Shown here piece after piece: positions 6,138 through 10,474 of a stretch of DNA of 10,474 nucleotides; position 1 is the stretch's first letter; each line of letters begins with the position of its first letter. The notes under the pieces were generated by a model. It worked only from the letters and a program-made list of their open reading frames with translations, ran no database searches and was not told where the DNA came from. Made by a program: the position numbers and the translations under genes. This DNA comes from Chloroflexota bacterium (GTDB lineage Bacteria > Chloroflexota > Anaerolineae > Anaerolineales > DRMV01): NCBI GenBank assembly GCA_013153335.1, contig JAADEP010000041.1:1-10474 (forward strand). Reading direction: 5' to 3'.

Positions 6138-7156
6138 AAGCCTTCGTCCTTCCAGAGCGCGCCCATGAGGCGCAAACTGACGTCAAAGCGGTAGCGCGTC
6201 CCCCGATGGCCGCCGGGGAACTCTTCGTAGACGTGCGGGATGCCGTACGCGGTGAGCCGTTGGTTCATCTGCCGCGCGCCGTAGAGCAGGTTGTATTCGT
6301 CGTACAGGCCGCAATCCAGGTACAAAAAGCGCAGCGAAGCCAGGGCGTCCCGATACACACCGGCCAGGTGGATGGGATCGTGGGCTTGCCAGCGCGCCCA
6401 TACCTCGGGCCGCAGCGCGCCCGTGTCCAAATCCAGGGGCAGGTCAAAGCCCCATTCGGCATAGGGATTGGGCGAATAGGCCGCGGCCATGGCCAGCAAA
6501 TTCAAGGTCGCGAAGAACAAGCCATCCTTCGGCTGATACGCGGCCGGGTTTTCCAACAGCTTACGCAGCCCCTCACGCCCTTGCAGCAAAGCAAAGCGCA
6601 GCAGCTTGGGGAACTCGGGCTGGTACGCGAGCTCGAAGTACTTGTCCCCCGCGTGGTCCGCGACCAAACCAAAGCGGTCGGGGTGCTTCATGGCCAGGGT
6701 AATCGCACCATAGCCGCCTGAGGAATGCCCCATGATGGCGCGATGGTCTCGGTCAGCCAGGGTGCGATAGCGCGCGTCGATAAAATCGACCAGCTCCAGA
6801 ATGTGGTCTTCATAGCGCCCCAAGGCCGACGAATTGAGGTACTGCGACCCACCGTACCGGGTGCTCGCGTCGGGCAACACCGCGATCACCGGGGGCAAAT
6901 CACCTTCGCGGATGAGCCGATCCAAGCGCTGCTGGATGTTTTCTTCCCAAAGCGAATCGTTGAGCATGGCCAGGCCGCGACTGCCGAAGCCCGCAAGGAT
7001 ATAGATTGTGGGATAACCCCGTTCGGGCTCCTGGTCATACCCCGGGGGCAAATACACAGGCACGACCCGCGTGACCGGGTCGCCCAGGGGGTTGTCGACC
7101 AGGGCCTGGCTGGTAAAACGCTCGAACACCACGCGCGACGAAGATTCTGAGGGCAT
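6134..7156 (-). CDS. Esterase family protein (esterase D/antigen 85-like alpha/beta hydrolase)
   Basis: The 340-residue protein is a putative esterase of the group including S-formylglutathione hydrolase, enterochelin esterase and mycolyl-transferase relatives. Visible features are the strand VYLPPGYD (34-41), PTIYILAGFG (49-58), the nucleophile elbow MGHSSGGYG (142-150) with Ser145, a likely acid in LDCGLYDEYN (Asp281 or Asp286) and the base His317 in PGGHRGTRYR. A helical insert (~175-270) between nucleophile and acid is larger than in S-formylglutathione hydrolase and may shape a different substrate pocket. There is no signal peptide, so it is probably cytoplasmic. An alternative TTG at 7171 is rejected because the Shine-Dalgarno site would then be coding. 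It follows csaA after 33 bases and overlaps the permease by ATGA. Confidence 0.88.
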   Translation of the reverse strand: MPSESSSRVVFERFTSQALVDNPLGDPVTRVVPVYLPPGYDQEPERGYPTIYILAGFGSRGLAMLNDSLWEENIQQRLDRLIREGDLPPVIAVLPDASTRYGGSQYLNSSALGRYEDHILELVDFIDARYRTLADRDHRAIMGHSSGGYGAITLAMKHPDRFGLVADHAGDKYFELAYQPEFPKLLRFALLQGREGLRKLLENPAAYQPKDGLFFATLNLLAMAAAYSPNPYAEWGFDLPLDLDTGALRPEVWARWQAHDPIHLAGVYRDALASLRFLYLDCGLYDEYNLLYGARQMNQRLTAYGIPHVYEEFPGGHRGTRYRFDVSLRLMGALWKDEGL

Positions 7157-7160
7157 GCGC

Positions 7161-7169
7161 ACCTCCTCC
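7161..7169 (-). promoter_or_regulatory. Strong ribosome binding site deciding the esterase start
   Basis: GGAGGAGGT on the minus strand ends 4 bases before ATG 7156. It lies within the 33-base gap after csaA, the only non-overlapping junction in the minus-strand cluster, and rules out the in-frame TTG at 7171 as the start. Confidence 0.8.
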
Positions 7170-7189
7170 AAATAGGCCTGGGGCGCGGT

Positions 7190-7543
7190 TCATGCGATGG
7201 GCGCGCCCAACTCGCTGTCGCTATCGGGCTGGAGCAGAACCACCCGACCGTCGGACTGGATCGCGCCCAACACCAAAACCTCGGACATAAACGGCCCGAT
7301 CTGTTTGGGCGGGAAGTTCGTTACCGCGACGACCAGGCGCCCGACCAACGCGTCCGGGTCGGGGTACCACGCAGGCAGCTGGGCCGAGGACTTCTTGACG
7401 CCATACGGGCCAAAGTCGATCCAGAGCTTGTACGCAGGCTTTCGAGCTTCAGGGAAGGGCTCCACCCGCACAATGCGGCCCACCCGCATCGCGACCTTGG
7501 CGAAGTCGTCCCACGAAATGGTCGGCTTTTCTTGGACGGTCAT
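7190..7543 (-). CDS. csaA: CsaA-type tRNA-binding-domain protein (export-related chaperone)
   Basis: The 117-residue protein is a single OB-fold tRNA-binding domain, the usual size for CsaA, a dimeric protein reported in Bacillus to act as a chaperone with affinity for SecA and preproteins. Family motifs are FAKVAMRVGRI (14-24), EARKPAYKL (32-40) and NFPPKQIGPFMSEVLVLG (76-93). The same fold occurs at the C-terminus of bacterial MetRS and in Trbp111/Arc1p, but the NFPPKQI...MSEVL signature favours CsaA. The start overlaps the mobA stop (ATGA) and is preceded by GGGAGG (7551-7556) at 7 bases. The esterase lies 33 bases downstream. An export link to neighbouring genes is not evident, since none of them has a signal peptide. 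Confidence 0.93.
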   Translation of the reverse strand: MTVQEKPTISWDDFAKVAMRVGRIVRVEPFPEARKPAYKLWIDFGPYGVKKSSAQLPAWYPDPDALVGRLVVAVTNFPPKQIGPFMSEVLVLGAIQSDGRVVLLQPDSDSELGAPIA

Positions 7544-8196
7544 GCCGAAGCCTCCCAGGGCAAGGGTGAAGGCGCGTCGCCCTGCACCACGCGCAACAGG
7601 GCGTCATACGCGTCCGGCGTGTTCACGTTCCAAAACGCGCGCGCGGGGTCGCACGTCGGGCCCAGGGCCGCGCGCAACGCGTCGGCCGAGAAGCGACGCA
7701 CCCGCAGCAAAGCCAACGCATCGCGGATGGCCGCGCGCGGGGTTTGCAGCGCGGCCCGAAACGCGCGCAGCGCGGGTTCTCGACGATAGACCGCGTGCAG
7801 CGGCTGGATGCCGTGCGCGTCTTCGGGCAAGGCCACATCGACCTCGGGATGCGCATCCAAATATTGCGCGAGGTGTTGCAACAGCTGTGGACTGGCGAAG
7901 GGCATGTCCGTGGCCACGGCCGCGACCAGGCGCGCGGGCACGGCCTGGAACCCGGTCAGCAGTCCGCCGACCGGGCCCCGGTCGGGGTACACATCCGGAA
8001 CCCGAGGCACGCGCAAAAAAGGGTAATCGTCGGGGCCGCGGGTCACGACCCAAACCGGTCCGACCTGCGCCACCCGTCGCACGACCCGTTCCAACAGCCG
8101 TTCGCGGCCCACAGGCAACAAAGCCTTATCGCGGCCCATCCGCCGCGAACGTCCGCCGGCTAACACCACAACCGCGAGGTCCATCGGGGCCATCAT
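7540..8196 (-). CDS. mobA: Molybdenum cofactor guanylyltransferase MobA
   Basis: The 218-residue protein transfers GMP from GTP to Mo-molybdopterin, making the guanine dinucleotide cofactor of DMSO-reductase-type enzymes. The nucleotide-binding signature LAGGRSRRMGRDKALL is at 12-27, followed by DRGPVGGLL (72-80), the metal-binding Asp97 in TDMPF and the C-terminal FWNVNTPDAY (188-197). The frame is open upstream to an ATG at 8310, but that would run through the divergent gene's start, so the first ATG after the promoter (8196) is used; ATG 8193 and ATG 8184 are alternatives, with family homology beginning just after the last. No ribosome site precedes 8196, and a -10 element sits directly upstream, so the mRNA may be leaderless. 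No other molybdopterin genes are in the window. The stop overlaps csaA by ATGA. Confidence 0.93.
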   Translation of the reverse strand: MMAPMDLAVVVLAGGRSRRMGRDKALLPVGRERLLERVVRRVAQVGPVWVVTRGPDDYPFLRVPRVPDVYPDRGPVGGLLTGFQAVPARLVAAVATDMPFASPQLLQHLAQYLDAHPEVDVALPEDAHGIQPLHAVYRREPALRAFRAALQTPRAAIRDALALLRVRRFSADALRAALGPTCDPARAFWNVNTPDAYDALLRVVQGDAPSPLPWEASA

Positions 8197-8199
8197 GCT

Positions 8200-8205
8200 T
8201 ATAAT
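8200..8205 (+). promoter_or_regulatory. -10 element TATAAT for the M20 peptidase gene
   Basis: A perfect TATAAT stands alone in a very GC-rich region, 63 bases before the peptidase ATG. The -35 region 16-18 bases upstream (around 8176-8183, GAGGTCCA) is a poor match. Transcription would begin near 8212, giving a leader of about 57 bases that includes the 8-bp inverted repeat. It overlaps the minus-strand -10 of mobA. Confidence 0.55.
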
Positions 8206-8209
8206 GATA
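8204..8209 (-). promoter_or_regulatory. -10 element TATCAT for the mobA operon
   Basis: On the minus strand TATCAT (8209-8204) matches TATAAT at 5 of 6 positions and shares two bases with the opposing plus-strand TATAAT. A start about 7 bases downstream would fall at ~8197, right at ATG 8196. No clear -35 is seen. Confidence 0.4.
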
Positions 8210-8217
8210 CCAGCCAC

Positions 8218-8251
8218 CGCGCGCTCAGGCGAACCCTTTACGAAGCGCGCG
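8218..8251. repeat. 8-bp inverted repeat in the divergent promoter region
   Basis: CGCGCGCT (8218-8225) and AGCGCGCG (8244-8251) are perfect inverse complements around an 18-base spacer. It lies between the plus-strand -10 and the peptidase ribosome site. It could be a leader hairpin or an operator upstream of mobA. GCGCGC strings are common across this window, so chance pairing is possible. Confidence 0.4.
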
Positions 8252-8257
8252 AGGTTC

Positions 8258-8264
8258 AGGAGGT
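8258..8264 (+). promoter_or_regulatory. Ribosome binding site of the M20 peptidase
   Basis: AGGAGGT lies 4 bases before ATG 8269 and supports that start. It is part of a 9-base tandem pair, GAGGTTC at 8251-8257 and 8260-8266, so a weaker second site precedes it. Confidence 0.8.
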
Positions 8265-8268
8265 TCGT

Positions 8269-9651
8269 ATGGACGCTCGAGAACGAGCTCTGGCGTATGT
8301 GCAGCAACACGAAGCCGACTTCTTACAACGCCTGGCCGAATTCGTGGCCATCCCGTCGGTGTCGACCAAGCCCGAATACCAGGCAGAAGTCGCGCGCGCG
8401 GCCGATTGGCTCATCGACCAACTGCAGCGGCTCGGCGCGCAAACCGCGCGGTTCACCGAAGGCGTGCATCCCATGGTGTATGGGCACCTGCCGGCCGACA
8501 ACCCCGACGCGCCCACCGTGCTGCTTTACGGCCATTACGACGTGCAGCCGGCCGAGCCGCTGGAAAAGTGGTCGCAGCCCGACCCCTTCCGGCTCGAAAT
8601 CCGCGGGGAAAACGCGTATGGCCGCGGCACGGCGGACATGAAAGCCCAGCTCCTGGCCCTGTTGGCCGCGGTCGAGGCCGTGCGCCACGCGGGGCCCCAG
8701 CCCGTGCACTTCAAGTTTTTGTTCGAGGGCGAGGAAGAGATCGGCTCGCCCGGCGCGGCCCGGGTGTTGGCCGCGCATCCCGAAGCCTTTCGCGCGGACT
8801 TTTGCCTCAACCCCGACGCGGGCATGCAAGGCCCCGACCTGCCCAGCATCACCTACGCGCTGCGGGGCCTCGCCTACTTCGAGCTCCGGGTTCACGGCCC
8901 CAGCCACGACCTGCACTCGGGCGCGTACGGCGGCGCGATCCACAACCCTGCGCAGGCCATGGCCGAGCTCCTGGCCGGGATGCACGACGCGGACGGGCGG
9001 GTGACCCTGCCCGGGTTTTACGACCGTGTGCGCCCGCTCACGGACGAAGAGCGGGCCCGTCTGGCGCAGATCCCCTTTGATGAAGAAGCCTTCCTGGCCT
9101 CCGCGGGCGCGCCCGCGTTGTGGGGTGAACCCGAGTACACCGTCCTCGAGCGCATTACCGCCCGGCCCACCCTCGAGATCAACGGGCTCTATTCGGGCTT
9201 CATTGAGGAAGGCTCCAAGACCATCATCCCGGCCTACGCGATGGCCAAGCTGTCCGCGCGGCTGGTGCCCGATCAACGGCCCGAGGACGTGGCCCAGGGC
9301 CTGCGCGCGCACCTCGAGACCCACGCGCCGCCCACCATCCGTTGGGAGCTGGAACAAATGGCCAGCGCACCGCCGGTCATGGTCGACGTCGACACCCCAG
9401 CGGTACAGGCCTTGGCCCGGGCCCTGGCCCAAACCTGGGGCCGCGAGCCGCTTTACACGCGTAACGGCGGTACCATCCCCATTGTGGCCATGCTGCAAGA
9501 CCAACTGGGCATCGCGTCGGTGCTCACCGGGTTCGCGCTGCCCGATAGCGGCATGCACGGCCCCGACGAGCATCAGCACCTGCCCACGTGGTACAAAGGC
9601 ATCCGGGCCCTGGTGCGCTACTTCTACGAACTGGGGGAAAGCGGGTCATGA
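8269..9651 (+). CDS. M20 family metallopeptidase, CNDP-like dipeptidase
   Basis: The 460-residue protein has the length and motif set of the CNDP/DapE-like M20 dipeptidases, di-zinc exopeptidases that cleave dipeptides in the cytoplasm. Zinc ligands and catalytic residues are visible: H89 and D91 in GHYDVQP, bridging D123 in GRGTADMK, the general base E156 and ligand E157 in EGEEEIGS, D183 in NPDAG and H430 in GMHGPDE. The lid/dimerisation domain (~195-375) includes GPSHDLHSGAYGG (210-222), with the conserved lid His, and NGLYSGFIEEGSKTIIP (305-321). There is no signal peptide. Exact substrate is unknown; aminoacylase, carboxypeptidase or ArgE-like activity cannot be excluded, though the long lid favours dipeptidase. 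It has its own promoter divergent from mobA and overlaps DUF1385 by ATGA. Confidence 0.95.
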   Translation: MDARERALAYVQQHEADFLQRLAEFVAIPSVSTKPEYQAEVARAADWLIDQLQRLGAQTARFTEGVHPMVYGHLPADNPDAPTVLLYGHYDVQPAEPLEKWSQPDPFRLEIRGENAYGRGTADMKAQLLALLAAVEAVRHAGPQPVHFKFLFEGEEEIGSPGAARVLAAHPEAFRADFCLNPDAGMQGPDLPSITYALRGLAYFELRVHGPSHDLHSGAYGGAIHNPAQAMAELLAGMHDADGRVTLPGFYDRVRPLTDEERARLAQIPFDEEAFLASAGAPALWGEPEYTVLERITARPTLEINGLYSGFIEEGSKTIIPAYAMAKLSARLVPDQRPEDVAQGLRAHLETHAPPTIRWELEQMASAPPVMVDVDTPAVQALARALAQTWGREPLYTRNGGTIPIVAMLQDQLGIASVLTGFALPDSGMHGPDEHQHLPTWYKGIRALVRYFYELGESGS

Positions 9652-10474
9652 GCGCGCGACGCCGCCAACTCCCCGCGTATGGCGGGCAAGCCGTGGTCGA
9701 GGGCGTGATGATGCGCGGGCGCCAGGTCATGGCTATTGCCGTGCGCGCGCCCGACGGTCAAATTCGCACCCGGGTTGAGCCTTTGGGCCGGCTATACCGC
9801 AGCCCTCTGGCCCGCATCCCCTTTGTGCGCGGGATCATCGGCCTGTGGGACGCGATCGTCTTGGGCTACAAAGCCCTGCATTGGTCCGTGCAAGTGCAGG
9901 CCGAAGGCGAGGGCGAAACGCTGGACGAACGCGGCATGCTGTGGAGCAGCGTGCTGGCCTTCGTAGTGGGCATCGGGCTGTTCATGCTCTTGCCCGCGGC
10001 CGCGGGGCAAGCCAGCGAGCAAGGGCTCGGCCTCTCGCCTTGGTGGGGCAACCTGGTCGAGGGTCTGGTGCGCCTGGCCTTGGTCGTGGGCTACATCGCG
10101 GCCATCGGGCTCATCCCCGAGGTGCAGCGCCTCTACGGCTACCACGGCGCGGAGCACAAGACCATCCACGCGTTTGAGCACGGCGCGGCCCTCACCGTCG
10201 AGGGCGTGCGCCCCTTCCCTGAAGAGCACCCTCGCTGCGGGACCGCGTTCCTGCTCATCTTGGTGCTGGTTTCGGTCGTGCTCTTCAGCCTGCTAGGCCC
10301 CATGGGGATGTTCGCGCGGCTCGCGAGCCGCATCTTGCTCTTGCCCGTGCTTGCGGGCCTGGCTTATGAATACCTGCGCTTCACCGCGGCGCACATGGAC
10401 CATCCCCTGGTGCGGGTGCTGGTGCAGCCCAACCTGTGGCTTCAAAAGCTCACCACCCGACCGCCGTCGGACGA
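9648..10474 (+). CDS. DUF1385 (YqhQ-like) multi-pass membrane protein, partial at the C-terminus
   Basis: The frame from ATG 9648 is open for 275 codons to the window edge. It carries the DUF1385 signatures YGGQAVVEGVMMRG (11-24), YGYHGAEHKTIHAFE (163-177) and HPRCGTAFLL (194-203). Hydrophobic segments lie near 100-120, 137-157, 199-217 and 225-242. The conserved His, Glu and Cys residues (H166, E169, H170, H174, H194, C197) look like a metal or catalytic site, but no biochemical role is established for the family that I know of. Family members are ~300 residues, and the end reached here (QKLTTRPPSD) is usually followed by a short helix, so about 25-40 residues are missing. The start overlaps the peptidase stop by ATGA, which implies translational coupling. 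Confidence 0.93.
   Translation, partial: MSARRRQLPAYGGQAVVEGVMMRGRQVMAIAVRAPDGQIRTRVEPLGRLYRSPLARIPFVRGIIGLWDAIVLGYKALHWSVQVQAEGEGETLDERGMLWSSVLAFVVGIGLFMLLPAAAGQASEQGLGLSPWWGNLVEGLVRLALVVGYIAAIGLIPEVQRLYGYHGAEHKTIHAFEHGAALTVEGVRPFPEEHPRCGTAFLLILVLVSVVLFSLLGPMGMFARLASRILLLPVLAGLAYEYLRFTAAHMDHPLVRVLVQPNLWLQKLTTRPPSD

Noticed and set aside
7157..7171. TTG start at 7171 for the esterase
   Set aside because: It would translate the GGAGGAGGT ribosome site itself; ATG 7156 is correctly spaced from that site.
7197..8204. A 335-codon plus-strand open frame antisense to csaA and mobA
   Set aside because: It is Arg/Pro/Ala-rich without motifs, typical of shadow frames in GC-rich DNA, and lies over two well-recognised genes.
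8197..8310. A longer MobA starting at ATG 8310
   Set aside because: It would cross the divergent promoter and the first 14 codons of the M20 gene, and the added residues do not match MobA.
8323..9579. A 418-codon minus-strand open frame antisense to the M20 peptidase
   Set aside because: The plus strand has every M20 metal ligand, whereas the antisense product is low-complexity with no domain. Long antisense frames are expected at this GC content.
961..10474. A defence island, toxin-antitoxin pair or phage-related cluster
   Set aside because: Every well-supported gene here belongs to a known housekeeping or metabolic family. SRAP alone next to an IS is not enough to call a defence system.

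Overview
The window is GC-rich bacterial chromosome, packed with genes on both strands, with Shine-Dalgarno sites and very frequent 4-base ATGA stop/start overlaps. The protein types (Obg with a C-terminal OCT domain, a DUF1385/YqhQ membrane protein, a CNDP-like M20 dipeptidase, CsaA, and a transposase of a kind I associate with Chloroflexota) suggest a Chloroflexota bacterium, perhaps Anaerolineae-like. That assignment is inference from protein style; there is no rRNA gene to confirm it.

Layout. (1) 1-~908: the 5' part of an insertion sequence. Its DDE transposase reads leftward off the window edge and has a recognisable promoter. Upstream lies an AT-richer stretch with two near-identical 17-bp repeats, 52 bp apart. 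(2) 961-3631 (+): an SRAP/YedK-type abasic-site sensor, a histidine phosphatase and the ribosome-assembly GTPase Obg, apparently one operon. (3) 3632-3715: a short convergent intergenic region with GC-rich hairpins. (4) 8196-3716 (-): a six-gene cluster mobA - csaA - esterase - FetB-like permease - alpha/beta hydrolase - rsmA/ksgA. Four of its five junctions are ATGA overlaps and the other is a 33-base gap. (5) 8197-8268: a divergent promoter region with overlapping -10 elements on the two strands. (6) 8269-10474 (+): an M20 metallopeptidase overlapping a DUF1385 membrane protein that runs off the right edge.

Functionally this is mostly a housekeeping neighbourhood. Obg and RsmA serve ribosome assembly, SRAP protects abasic DNA, MobA makes guanylated molybdenum cofactor, and the M20 enzyme handles peptides. 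The hydrolases and the FetB-like permease have no assigned substrate. I found no CRISPR array, tRNA, rRNA, toxin-antitoxin pair or defence island. The points most worth a second look are the transposase's unusual D-D-43-E spacing, the twin 17-bp repeats in its upstream region, the back-to-back promoter with a possibly leaderless mobA, and the FetB-like permease without its FetA ATPase.
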